From JBGZEX01 sp041846495 (GTDB taxonomy: Bacteria; Bacteroidota; Bacteroidia; Bacteroidales; Marinifilaceae), in the NCBI GenBank assembly GCA_041846495.1, contig JBGZEX010000044.1:1-19523 (forward strand): DNA of 19,523 nt, read 5' to 3'. The notes below the pieces were generated by a model. The model had not been told where the DNA came from, ran no database searches, and was given only the letters and a program-made list of their open reading frames with translations. Below, in pieces: positions 7,555 through 15,654 of this stretch. Position 1 is the first letter of the stretch. Each line of letters starts with the position of its first letter. The position numbers and the translations under genes were made by a program.

Positions 7555-8502
7555 ATGAAAAAAAGTTTTTTAAAATCATTACCCGTCCTGATGTTTATCG
7601 TCGGGGCAAGTTTCGCTTTTACCGCATGCAGTAAAGATGCAAAAGAACCGACTAACGAAATCGAACACAAAGACCACGAAGATCCTCAAAAGGCCGTGCT
7701 GACCTTGGTGGAAGGCCATTTACACGGAACATATGGATTCCACCAAAATCCGTATTGGAAAGGAGTCATTAAAAATCCGCAAATAATTACTTTCACCAAT
7801 ACGAAAGAAGGATGGAAACCTGCTGAAGGAAGCCTCCGGAAATTCAATGTGCGCTCGGACCAATCGGTTTACGGATTGTGGATAAGGTATTACAATAAAG
7901 CGGGAAAAGATATTACCGGCGAATTCGTATCCAACGGACAGGATAAAATCCATCAACACTTCTTTATTCCCAAAAACATTAAAAAAACCTTCGACGGCAT
8001 AGATGAGGAAGGCGACGAAAACATAGCCGAATTATTCGATTATACGTATTGCGATACGGACCCGTGGGATAAAAGCATGAAAAAGGACGACGCTCAACTC
8101 GTCGGAAACACAAATCCCGTCGGGCTTAAGGGATATTTCAAATTCAAGAAAACCCGAAAACAATTCGAATTGAACATCCGGCTTATGCATGCCGCCGAAT
8201 CCAAATTCGACAAAGACGGAAAAACCTCCCCCTTCCACTCGCCTTCCGACGCCCAACTCCAATCCGACCACTGGGATCTTACGATGAAAATACCCGTTGT
8301 GATTTATTGCTCCAGAAGAGAATTCGTAACGGACCTCGACAAAAAAATCGACATGCCCGAAAAAGATATTCCGGAAAATGAAATGAAATATCTCAAATCC
8401 ATCGCAAAAGCCTATGATATCACTTGGCAAGAAGCTTTGAAAGATTTAAAAGCCAAGGAAGACGACTCCTCCTCCGAAGAATCCGGAGAATTATGGTTTT
8501 AA
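7555..8502 (+). CDS. His-rich lipoprotein of unknown function, partner of the TonB receptor
   Basis: 315 residues. The signal peptide ends in AFTAC with the lipidated Cys at residue 25. The following SKDAKEP is charged, loosely like surface-export signals of Bacteroidota lipoproteins, so it may face outward. Histidines cluster near conserved-looking motifs: EGHLHGTYGFH at 53-63 (His55, 57, 63), DKIHQHFFIPK at 130-140 (His133, 135), RLMHAAESKFD at 209-219 (His212), then His228 and His239. The C-terminus has a helical stretch about 275-300 and a Ser/Glu-rich tail. I recall similar proteins beside TonB receptors in other Bacteroidales, without a known function. It is not SusD, and not a clear HmuY. 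The 27-base spacing from the receptor and the terminator after it make it the last gene of this locus. The metal-binding role is inferred. Confidence 0.85.
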   Translation: MKKSFLKSLPVLMFIVGASFAFTACSKDAKEPTNEIEHKDHEDPQKAVLTLVEGHLHGTYGFHQNPYWKGVIKNPQIITFTNTKEGWKPAEGSLRKFNVRSDQSVYGLWIRYYNKAGKDITGEFVSNGQDKIHQHFFIPKNIKKTFDGIDEEGDENIAELFDYTYCDTDPWDKSMKKDDAQLVGNTNPVGLKGYFKFKKTRKQFELNIRLMHAAESKFDKDGKTSPFHSPSDAQLQSDHWDLTMKIPVVIYCSRREFVTDLDKKIDMPEKDIPENEMKYLKSIAKAYDITWQEALKDLKAKEDDSSSEESGELWF

Positions 8503-8544
8503 TCCATTTCGAATGAAAAAGAGAATTTCATAAAATTTCATTAT

Positions 8545-8581
8545 ATTCCCCGGTTCGAAATCGACGATTGAACCGGGGAAT
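8545..8581 (+). terminator. Rho-independent terminator of the uptake locus
   Basis: ATTCCCCGGTTC at 8545-8556 pairs perfectly with GAACCGGGGAAT at 8570-8581. Inside the loop AATC and GATT can add four more pairs. A T-rich tail (GTTTTATTC) follows. It lies 42 bases after the lipoprotein stop and separates the locus from the MATE gene. Confidence 0.85.
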
Positions 8582-8619
8582 GTTTTATTCCGAAAACAGC
8601 GGATTTTTCAAAATATTTC

Positions 8620-8627
8620 TATCTTTG
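8620..8627 (+). promoter_or_regulatory. Candidate promoter -7 element for the MATE gene
   Basis: TATCTTTG perfectly matches TAnnTTTG, 84 bases before the MATE ATG. It sits after the terminator at 8545-8581, as expected for a new transcription unit. No clear TTTG -33 element is seen; TTTTTC at about 8604-8609 is the nearest T-run. Confidence 0.55.
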
Positions 8628-8711
8628 TAATAGGTTATTTTACATTAATAAACGCCGAAAGAAAACAATATTTCCCTTTGTTTCGTTAAACCTAACCGAT
8701 TATTACGAAAG

Positions 8712-10067
8712 ATGAAAAATCAAAAAGATTTGACCCGAGGCAGCATTGTCGGCAATCTGTGGAATATGTCCGTTCCTCTTATCCTCGCATCTTTCGTTCA
8801 AATAACCTATAGTCTCGCCGACATGTTATGGTTGGGACGACTCGGAAGCGAAGCGGTAGCGGCCGTCGGCGCCGCCGGTTTTTTCATATGGATTTCCAAC
8901 TCCGTATCCCTGATTACGAAAATCGGAGCGGAAATTACCATATCCCAATCCGTAGGAGCTAAAGACAGGAAAAAAACTTCGGACTTCACCGAACACAATA
9001 TCAATCTTTCGATTATAATAGGAGTGATTTATACGACTCTTATCCTTCTTTTTTCCGACATTCTTATCGGTTTGTTCGGTTTCGAAAAAAAAGTGGCCGC
9101 AGACGGTGTGGAATACTTAAAACTGGTGACTCCGGGAATATTCTTCATCATATGCAACAACACGTTTTCCGGTTTGTACAACGGAAACGGAGATACGGCT
9201 ACTCCTTTTAAAATCATTTTGATAGGACTCATACTCAACATCTGTTTGGACCCTATTCTCATATACGGCCGGGGCGGTTTCCCCAAATTGGGCGTAGGAG
9301 GAGCGGCCATTGCCACTTCGTTTTCCCAACTCGTGGTTTTCGTAATATTCCTGATAAAAATTTCATCTTCAAAAATCGTATTCGGGAAACCCGGATTCAT
9401 CCTTTCATTGAAAAGAGAATACATAAAACGTATTTTTTATTTGGGAACACCGGCAGCCGCACAAAATGCATCCTTTGCCGTATTTTCTTTGATTTTGGCA
9501 ACTTTGGCTGCAAATTGGGGCCCTTGTGGCGTAGCCGTACAAAGCATAGGCGGTCAGGTAGAAGCCGTCACATGGATGACTGCCGCAGGTTTCTCGACGG
9601 CACTCGGCTCATTTATCGGACAAAATTTCGGAGCCCGTAAATACGATAGAATCTTACGCGGTTATAAATACACCATGTTTATAGCCGGAAGTATCGGGTT
9701 GATTTCGGGTATCGTATTTTTTATTTTCGGTGCCACGATTTTCTCCTTTTTCGTCCCTGAACCGGAATCCATAAAAATGGGAGAAAATTATATGAAGATT
9801 CTCGCTTTTTCACAGGTATTCATGTCCACGGAAATGGTTACAGCCGGAGCCTTCAACGGCTGCGGCCGCACCGTTCCGCCTGCTCTGTCGGGGATTCTGT
9901 TCACCGGGCTGAGAATACCCATGGCATATTATTTCTCTTCTCTCCCTCAATTCGGAATAAACGGCATATGGCTCAGCATAACCGTTTCCAGCATCCTCAA
10001 AGGTACCGTATTGCCGTCATGGTTTTTAGCCTATAAACGTCGATTACGCCGTCTGCTTTTCTCTTGA
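8712..10067 (+). CDS. MATE-family multidrug/toxin exporter
   Basis: 451 residues in the inner membrane, cation-coupled efflux. Two six-helix halves are visible. The first begins GSIVGNLWNMSVPLILASFVQITYSLADMLWLGRLG, the usual MATE opening with Asp in ADMLWLG. The second begins near YIKRIFYLGTPAAAQNASFAV. GNGDTATPFKI and PKLGVGGAAIATSFSQ in the first half are family motifs. In the second half TAAGFSTALGSFIGQNFGARK matches the conserved GQN.GA segment. Length is typical, with no truncation. The start at ATG 8712 follows a short A-rich leader. It has its own promoter and no regulator beside it. Substrate cannot be read from sequence; NorM-like and DinF-like subgroups are not separated here. Confidence 0.92.
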   Translation: MKNQKDLTRGSIVGNLWNMSVPLILASFVQITYSLADMLWLGRLGSEAVAAVGAAGFFIWISNSVSLITKIGAEITISQSVGAKDRKKTSDFTEHNINLSIIIGVIYTTLILLFSDILIGLFGFEKKVAADGVEYLKLVTPGIFFIICNNTFSGLYNGNGDTATPFKIILIGLILNICLDPILIYGRGGFPKLGVGGAAIATSFSQLVVFVIFLIKISSSKIVFGKPGFILSLKREYIKRIFYLGTPAAAQNASFAVFSLILATLAANWGPCGVAVQSIGGQVEAVTWMTAAGFSTALGSFIGQNFGARKYDRILRGYKYTMFIAGSIGLISGIVFFIFGATIFSFFVPEPESIKMGENYMKILAFSQVFMSTEMVTAGAFNGCGRTVPPALSGILFTGLRIPMAYYFSSLPQFGINGIWLSITVSSILKGTVLPSWFLAYKRRLRRLLFS

Positions 10068-10114
10068 AAAAACGAATTATTCCGGCAATCCTATGGATAA
10101 TTCCAAAAAACAAC

Positions 10115-10122
10115 TAAATTTG
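10115..10122 (+). promoter_or_regulatory. Candidate promoter -7 element for mdh
   Basis: TAAATTTG perfectly matches TAnnTTTG, 48 bases before the mdh ATG. No clear -33 TTTG is visible. It gives mdh its own transcript. Confidence 0.5.
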
Positions 10123-10170
10123 ACGGGATGAATCAGAAATAAATATTATAAACCCGTAAATTCAAAATCC

Positions 10171-11106
10171 ATGAAAATAACAGTCGTAGGAGCCGGCAAT
10201 GTAGGAGCTACGTGTGCCGATTGTATTGCGCGAAAAGACATCGTAAACGAAGTCGTATTGCTCGACATCAAAGAAGGCATAGCTGAAGGCAAATCCCTGG
10301 ATATATGGGAAACGGCTCCCGTCAATCTGTTCGACACCCGTATCAAAGGCGTTACAAACGATTATTCCGCAACCGATAATTCGGAAGTAATCGTTATCAC
10401 CTCGGGCATTCCCCGTAAACCGGGAATGAGTCGGGACGATCTCATATCCACCAATGCGGGTATCGTTAAATCCGTAGTGGAGAATGTTATCGAACATTCT
10501 CCCGAGGCAAAAATAATCATCGTATCCAATCCTTTGGACGTAATGACATATACGGCTTATCTCGCCGCCAAAATACCTTCCTCCCGGGTATTCGGCATGG
10601 CCGGTGTTTTGGATACCGCCCGTTACAGGGCTTTTATTGCAGACGAACTCGATATTTCCCCCAAAGAAATACAAGCTCTCCTGTTAGGAGGACACGGAGA
10701 CACCATGGTTCCCCTCCCCCGTTATACGACGGTAGCCGGAATCCCGCTGACGGAACTCCTCGACAAAGACCGGATACAAGCCATAATCGAACGTACCAAA
10801 ACAGGGGGTGGAGAAATCGTAAAACTCTTAGGCACATCGGCATGGTATGCTCCGGGAGCTGCGGCCGCCCAAATGGCGGAAGCCGTAATCCGGAATCAAA
10901 GGAGGATATTCCCCGTATGCGCCATGCTCAACGGCGAATACGGCATGAGTGACATTTATCTTGGCGTTCCGGCCGTATTAGGCAAAAACGGAATAGAGAA
11001 AATCATCGAAATCGGACTTACCCGTGAAGAAAAACAATTCCTGAACACTTCGGCGGAAGCCGTGAAAAAAGTCATGGGCATTTTGGATGATATGAAACTT
11101 TTTTAA
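10171..11106 (+). CDS. mdh: Malate dehydrogenase (LDH-like type)
   Basis: NAD-dependent interconversion of malate and oxaloacetate in the cytoplasm. In fermenting Bacteroidales it commonly serves the reductive branch towards succinate and propionate. 311 residues, the length of the LDH-like (type III) MDH group. The Rossmann motif is VVGAGNVGA at 5-13, with the NAD-selecting Asp in VVLLDI. The specificity loop GIPRKPGMSRDD carries Arg where lactate dehydrogenases have Gln, so malate rather than lactate. VSNPLDVMTY and the catalytic His in LLGGHGDTMVP are present. It starts at ATG 10171 behind its own promoter. The gap after it (11107-11274) holds only an imperfect inverted repeat. Confidence 0.96.
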   Translation: MKITVVGAGNVGATCADCIARKDIVNEVVLLDIKEGIAEGKSLDIWETAPVNLFDTRIKGVTNDYSATDNSEVIVITSGIPRKPGMSRDDLISTNAGIVKSVVENVIEHSPEAKIIIVSNPLDVMTYTAYLAAKIPSSRVFGMAGVLDTARYRAFIADELDISPKEIQALLLGGHGDTMVPLPRYTTVAGIPLTELLDKDRIQAIIERTKTGGGEIVKLLGTSAWYAPGAAAAQMAEAVIRNQRRIFPVCAMLNGEYGMSDIYLGVPAVLGKNGIEKIIEIGLTREEKQFLNTSAEAVKKVMGILDDMKLF

Positions 11107-11113
11107 ACGCACC

Positions 11114-11162
11114 GAATTATCGGGATACCTTACAAAATTCAATACGATAATCCCGACAATTC
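11114..11162 (+). other. Imperfect inverted repeat after mdh
   Basis: GAATTATCGGGAT at 11114-11126 pairs with ATCCCGACAATTC at 11150-11162 with one mismatch (12 of 13), loop 23 bases. It begins 7 bases after the mdh stop. No T-run follows (GAGAAAGGG), so it may be a 3' stabilising stem or a non-canonical terminator. Confidence 0.4.
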
Positions 11163-11274
11163 GAGAAAGGGCACAGGAAATTGCAAATACCCGTAAAACA
11201 TTTCCCGACCTAAATAAATCCGGCAGGGAGGGATATGTTTTTAAATGATATTCAAACTTTAATGATTTCAAATC

Positions 11275-11766
11275 GTGTTTCCAATATCCAAATTAAAGAA
11301 ACAAAAAAAACTTCGAAAAAAAATAGTCGCATATTCCGAAAAAAATGCCGTCTATCCTCTCGAAATCATTCGTTTGGAAAACAACAGCTACCATATAGCC
11401 GTAAGCGTCGAAATAAACGGCCGCAAAGGCGAAATGCTCATCGATACGGGAGCCTCCATTACGATAATAGACGAAAAATTCTTCCCGGATTTACCGAGCA
11501 TCGAATGCGAAGGAGAGATTCAATCCGGAAGTGTCAACGGAAGCATCGAGTCTATCCGGATTGTAAAAATCGAATCTTTTAAAATCGGGAATACCGATAT
11601 CGGAAGTTGCGAAGTCGCCTCCACGCCGATGGACTACGTAAACGGTCTTTATCAAAAACATTTCAATCGAAGCATTTTAGGATTATTGGGAAGTGATTTC
11701 TGTGTAAAACATAAAGCCCGTATCGATTACGAGCATATGGTTTTTAAATTAATACTTCCGGAATAG
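11275..11766 (+). CDS. Retropepsin-like aspartyl protease
   Basis: 163 residues with a single retropepsin-type domain. The active-site motif is MLIDTGAS with Asp57 in DTGAS (57-61), and GLLGSDF at 136-142 fits the C-terminal ILG.D motif of the fold. Only one DTG is present, so it should work as a homodimer. No signal peptide: the N-terminus is strongly basic (KLKKQKKLRKK), so it is probably cytoplasmic or nucleic-acid-associated. The start is GTG 11275. There is a stop in frame at 11263-11265 and no ATG before the domain, so this or a non-canonical codon must be used. The ATG at 11262 is in another frame. Similar stand-alone proteins are common in Bacteroidota; their substrate is not known to me. 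secDF follows, with its own promoter. Confidence 0.8.
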   Translation: MFPISKLKKQKKLRKKIVAYSEKNAVYPLEIIRLENNSYHIAVSVEINGRKGEMLIDTGASITIIDEKFFPDLPSIECEGEIQSGSVNGSIESIRIVKIESFKIGNTDIGSCEVASTPMDYVNGLYQKHFNRSILGLLGSDFCVKHKARIDYEHMVFKLILPE

Positions 11767-11788
11767 CGGTTTTTATCAAAAAATATTA

Positions 11789-11796
11789 TAATTTTG
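11789..11796 (+). promoter_or_regulatory. Candidate promoter -7 element for secDF
   Basis: TAATTTTG perfectly matches TAnnTTTG, 52 bases before the secDF ATG. A T-run at 11770-11774 lies near the -33 position. Confidence 0.5.
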
Positions 11797-11847
11797 CCCC
11801 TCAACGTCGGATAATGTATTTAAGTAAGTAAATAAAATAAAGTACAA

Positions 11848-14829
11848 ATGCAAAACAAAGGAGCTATCAAAATTCTCGCCATAGCTATTGCTTTGGTTAG
11901 TTTTTACCAATTGTTTTTCACCTACAAGACCACATCCGTAGAAAAAGCCGCAAGGCAATATGCCCAGGGTGATCCTGTAAAAGAAAGGAATTATTTGGAC
12001 TCTATCGGAGATAAGACCGTATATAACTTTTTGGGTCTCCAAAAATTCACTTATAAAGAATGTAAAGAGTTAGAATTAAATCTGGGACTCGACCTTCGCG
12101 GAGGTATGAATGTCACCATGGAAGTGGATGTTGCCGATGTCGTAAAGACTTTAGCCAATCACACAAGCGATCCCGCTTTCAACCAAGCGATTGCGGAAGC
12201 TCAAAAGATGCGGAAAAACAGTTCGAAAGATTTTGTCTCATTATTCGGAGAAGCTTTTGAGACTATTGCCCCCAATCAACAATTGGCATCGCCCAATATA
12301 TTCGGGACGATAGAAATGAAGGAAAAAATCAAAATAGGAGCTTCCAATAAAGAGGTCCTCGATATAATCCGCAAAGAGGCGGATGTAGCCATCGACAATA
12401 CTTTCAACATCCTGAGAAAACGTATCGACCGTTTCGGAGTGACCCAGCCCAATATTCGGAAATCGGACATATCCGGACGAATCATCATCGAACTTCCGGG
12501 TATCAAGGATGCCCAGCGGGTAAGAAAACTCCTTCAGGGAACGGCTTCTTTGGAATTCTTCGAAACATTCGAAAATACGGAGTTTTACACTTATATGATT
12601 GCCGCCAATAATAAATTACGGGAAATCAACGATATAAACAAAAAGGAAGAAACTACTACAGCCCCTTCCGATTCTAAAACGAATGGCGAAAGCGTTGTCG
12701 CCGACAAACAGGATTCGACCTCCGTTGAAAAGATATTAAAAGAAATATCCGAAAAAGATTCGTTAAGAATGGACGAAGATAACAAAGATCTCTATCCGCT
12801 TTTCAATCTTTTACGCCCTAATATCAACCGCGACGGGAATCCGGGCGGAACATCCGCCGTAGGCTATGCCGAAATCAAAGATACCGCCGCAATCAACTCG
12901 ATATTATCGATGCCGCAAATCAAATCCCTATTCCCTCGGAATTCCTCTTTGCGTTGGGAAACAAAGGAGAACAACGGATTTATTACTTTGCATGCGCTCA
13001 AAATTACCACCCGTACGGGAAAAGCTCCTCTCGACGGAGGCGTAATTACCGATGCCAGAAAAGATTTCAACAATCAAAGCGGCAGACCCATAGTTTCCAT
13101 GAAAATGAATAATGAAGGGAGTAAAATATGGGCACGAATGACAAGAGAAAACAAAGATAGATGTATCGCTATCGTACTCGACGGTTTCGTCGTATCCTCC
13201 CCTGTGGTAAACGGAGAAATACCGAACGGAAGTTCCGAAATATCCGGGAACTACAGCGTGAAAGACGCCGAAGACTTAGCCAATATATTGAAATCGGGTA
13301 AACTGCCCGCTCCCGCTCATATCATAGGAGACGAAATCATCGGCCCCTCTCTCGGTAAGGCTTCCATAGAATCCGGAATGTGGTCGTTTATCATCGCATT
13401 TGTCTTAGTACTCATCTACATGCTGCTATTCTACAGCAGAGGTGCCGGTTTTGCCGCCAATATCGCTTTATTGGCCAATCTTTTCTTTATATTCGGGATA
13501 TTGGCGTCTCTCGGAGCCGTACTTACCTTGCCCGGTATCGCAGGTATCGTACTCACCATGGGAATGGCCGTAGACGCAAACGTACTGATTTACGAACGTA
13601 TTCAAGACGAAATCCAAAACGGGAAAGGATTGCAACTTGCCATCAAAGACGGATATAAGAATGCTTATTCGGCCATTATCGACAGTAACGTCACTTCATT
13701 GCTCACCGGTTTCATCCTTTATTATTTCGGAGAAGGCCCGATCAAAGGATTTGCCACGACTTTCATCATCGGTATTCTCTCTTCCCTGTTCTGTGCAATC
13801 TTTATCAGCAGATTAGTCATCTCATGGGCTTCGAAAAAGAATCCGAATTATTCTTTCAGCTCCAAAACGACTCGGGATTGGCTTAGAAAAACCGGCATCA
13901 AATTCATCGAAAAGCGCAAAGTGGCCTATACCGTTTCAGGCATATTCGTGATTATCGCCGTTGGAACCCTTAGTTTCAAAGGATTGGATAAAGGCATCGA
14001 CTTTACGGGAGGACGCACTTATACCGTAAAATTCGACCGCCCGGTAAAAGTGGAGGAAATCGCTTCAAGCCTCCAAAAGGTATACGATGCTCTCCCCGTT
14101 GTCACTACCATAGGAAAAGACAATCAGGTTCGTATTATGACGAAATATAAAATAGACGAAGATAATTTGGATGCGGATAACGAAACCGAAGAAAAATTAT
14201 TCGAGGGCTTGAAACCTTTCCTACCGGATAACCTGAGCTTGGAAGAATTTTTGGACAATCACCGTACGATGTCGCAGAAAGTAGGACCCGCCATAGCGGA
14301 GGATATAACGAGAGCCGCCATTTGGTGTGTATTCTTAGCCCTCATTATCATATTCCTCTATATTATGATCCGATTCCGCGATTGGAGATACAGTCTCGGT
14401 GCCGTAATTGCATTGATTCACGACTCTTTATTCATATTGGGCGCCTTCTCCTTATTCGCCGGTTTATTCCCCTTCTCTTTAGAGATCGACCAGGCCTTTA
14501 TAGCAGCCATACTCACCGTTATCGGTTATTCCATAAACGATACGGTAGTCGTACTCGACCGTATAAGGGAATATCACGCACTTTATCCGAAACGGGAACG
14601 GGCAACGGTGGATAATGCAGCCATCAATTCGACATTGAGGCGTACGCTCAATACATCGTTCACGACCTTAGTCGTATTGATAGCCATATTCATATTCGGA
14701 GGAACCTCCATCAGAGGATTTATCTTCGCCCTTCTTTTAGGCGTGGGAATCGGAACTTATTCCTCCATATTCGTAGCAACACCTCTTGCTTTCGATTTCT
14801 CGAAATTCAAAAAGAAAACCGGGAAATAA
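11848..14829 (+). CDS. secDF: Fused protein translocase subunit SecDF
   Basis: Inner-membrane RND-type accessory of SecYEG that uses the proton gradient to pull exported proteins through. 993 residues with SecD and SecF in one chain, as usual in Bacteroidota. The SecD half has TM1 near 9-25, LGLDLRGG around Asp82, the P1 periplasmic head, and five helices with the MGMAVDANVLIYERI motif (Asp576). The SecF half begins near 660 with a TM helix, has GIDFTGG around Asp718, and carries the signature SINDTVVVLDRIRE from 895. A low-complexity, Glu/Lys/Ser-rich insert at about 260-310 in the head looks like a lineage-specific linker. No frameshift or missing motif. The gene is alone on its transcript and ends at a strong terminator. 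Confidence 0.97.
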   Translation: MQNKGAIKILAIAIALVSFYQLFFTYKTTSVEKAARQYAQGDPVKERNYLDSIGDKTVYNFLGLQKFTYKECKELELNLGLDLRGGMNVTMEVDVADVVKTLANHTSDPAFNQAIAEAQKMRKNSSKDFVSLFGEAFETIAPNQQLASPNIFGTIEMKEKIKIGASNKEVLDIIRKEADVAIDNTFNILRKRIDRFGVTQPNIRKSDISGRIIIELPGIKDAQRVRKLLQGTASLEFFETFENTEFYTYMIAANNKLREINDINKKEETTTAPSDSKTNGESVVADKQDSTSVEKILKEISEKDSLRMDEDNKDLYPLFNLLRPNINRDGNPGGTSAVGYAEIKDTAAINSILSMPQIKSLFPRNSSLRWETKENNGFITLHALKITTRTGKAPLDGGVITDARKDFNNQSGRPIVSMKMNNEGSKIWARMTRENKDRCIAIVLDGFVVSSPVVNGEIPNGSSEISGNYSVKDAEDLANILKSGKLPAPAHIIGDEIIGPSLGKASIESGMWSFIIAFVLVLIYMLLFYSRGAGFAANIALLANLFFIFGILASLGAVLTLPGIAGIVLTMGMAVDANVLIYERIQDEIQNGKGLQLAIKDGYKNAYSAIIDSNVTSLLTGFILYYFGEGPIKGFATTFIIGILSSLFCAIFISRLVISWASKKNPNYSFSSKTTRDWLRKTGIKFIEKRKVAYTVSGIFVIIAVGTLSFKGLDKGIDFTGGRTYTVKFDRPVKVEEIASSLQKVYDALPVVTTIGKDNQVRIMTKYKIDEDNLDADNETEEKLFEGLKPFLPDNLSLEEFLDNHRTMSQKVGPAIAEDITRAAIWCVFLALIIIFLYIMIRFRDWRYSLGAVIALIHDSLFILGAFSLFAGLFPFSLEIDQAFIAAILTVIGYSINDTVVVLDRIREYHALYPKRERATVDNAAINSTLRRTLNTSFTTLVVLIAIFIFGGTSIRGFIFALLLGVGIGTYSSIFVATPLAFDFSKFKKKTGK

Positions 14830-14835
14830 GCCATT

Positions 14836-14868
14836 AAAAAAGGGGCGCTTCGAAGCGCCTCTTTTTTT
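14836..14868. terminator. Bidirectional rho-independent terminator
   Basis: The perfect palindrome GGCGCTTCGAAGCGCC at 14844-14859 is extended by a G-U and a G-C pair and by flanking A/T pairs. An A-tract lies on the left and a T-tract on the right. Each strand therefore reads as GC stem plus T-run. It ends secDF (plus) and the urocanate hydratase operon (minus), which converge here. Confidence 0.92.
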
Positions 14869-14892
14869 AATCTAACTAGAAAAGAGAAAAAA

Positions 14893-15645
14893 TCAATCCA
14901 AACCCGGACGTTGAAAATTCATAGCATCCGGATATAAAACTGACACGTCGGACTTCAATTGTCGCAAAACGACCAATATATTATCCACCGCCTTACGTTT
15001 ACTCCACAGATAAGTTTTTATAAAGGTCCAACTCTCCATCGAAGTATCTATAATCAAAAGAGCGATTTTTGCAAAACCGTTACTGTCGGCCACGGCCTTA
15101 TTCCCTTTTTTATTATTGCTTACGGCCTCTCTCAATCTTTCGTTGATAAGGTTTCCGTAATTTTCCACATAAAACAGAGCATCTTCCAACTTCAATCTAT
15201 AATCCGCATCCATAACCTCATCCTCGTCATACTTCGCAAATACGTAGTCCAACAACTCCCGCATCATCGAATTATAAATCGAACATATCCTGAAAATATC
15301 TATTTCGTCGTCCATTTCCACATAATCCGTAAAATTATTATCGGAATACATGTATTTAGTGATTTTTTCGGACATATATATATCGTCCGGCTCCACATTG
15401 CGCTCTTTTGCGATATCCACTATGATTTCATCCAATACGGAAATCAGGTTTTTCAAATATCCTCCGACCCCGGCATGCTCCTGAAAATTCATATCCGTAA
15501 GATCTATTCCCTTCTCCTCCAATTTTTTCTCCATTACATAATTCACGCAATTATCCCGCTTATTGCATAATTCGCAAATACGGTCGCAATAATTATATAT
15601 TCCGGGATAAAATCCGGTTTTATGCAATTGTTTATTATTCTTCAC
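14893..15645 (-). CDS. Four-cysteine protein of unknown function, downstream of hutU
   Basis: 250 residues from a GTG at 15645, 9 bases after the hutU stop, so almost certainly on the same transcript. No ATG is available nearby. The N-terminus has YNYCDRICELCNKRDNCVNY with Cys20, Cys24, Cys27 and Cys33 (C-x3-C-x2-C-x5-C), which looks like a zinc or Fe-S binding knuckle. The rest is helical and acidic, with no signal peptide or membrane helix; a stretch around 190-205 is moderately hydrophobic (AKIALLIIDTSMESW). I recall YCDRWC.RC.F..RC-type proteins as a family in Bacteroidota and Proteobacteria without an assigned function. Possible roles are a metal-binding regulator or scaffold; I cannot choose. 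Confidence 0.8.
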   Translation of the reverse strand: MKNNKQLHKTGFYPGIYNYCDRICELCNKRDNCVNYVMEKKLEEKGIDLTDMNFQEHAGVGGYLKNLISVLDEIIVDIAKERNVEPDDIYMSEKITKYMYSDNNFTDYVEMDDEIDIFRICSIYNSMMRELLDYVFAKYDEDEVMDADYRLKLEDALFYVENYGNLINERLREAVSNNKKGNKAVADSNGFAKIALLIIDTSMESWTFIKTYLWSKRKAVDNILVVLRQLKSDVSVLYPDAMNFQRPGLD

Positions 15646-15654
15646 CTCGGACGA

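Noticed and set aside
10074..10103. Hairpin with a bulge after the MATE gene, followed by a T-run on the minus strand only
   Set aside because: No minus-strand gene ends here and the stem is AT-rich, so no functional call is supported.
10171..11106. Lactate dehydrogenase
   Set aside because: Arg in GIPRKPGMSR at the specificity position marks malate dehydrogenase.
14959..15570. 203-codon open frame on the plus strand
   Set aside because: Antisense of the four-cysteine gene; Ile/His/Tyr-rich composition typical of a shadow.
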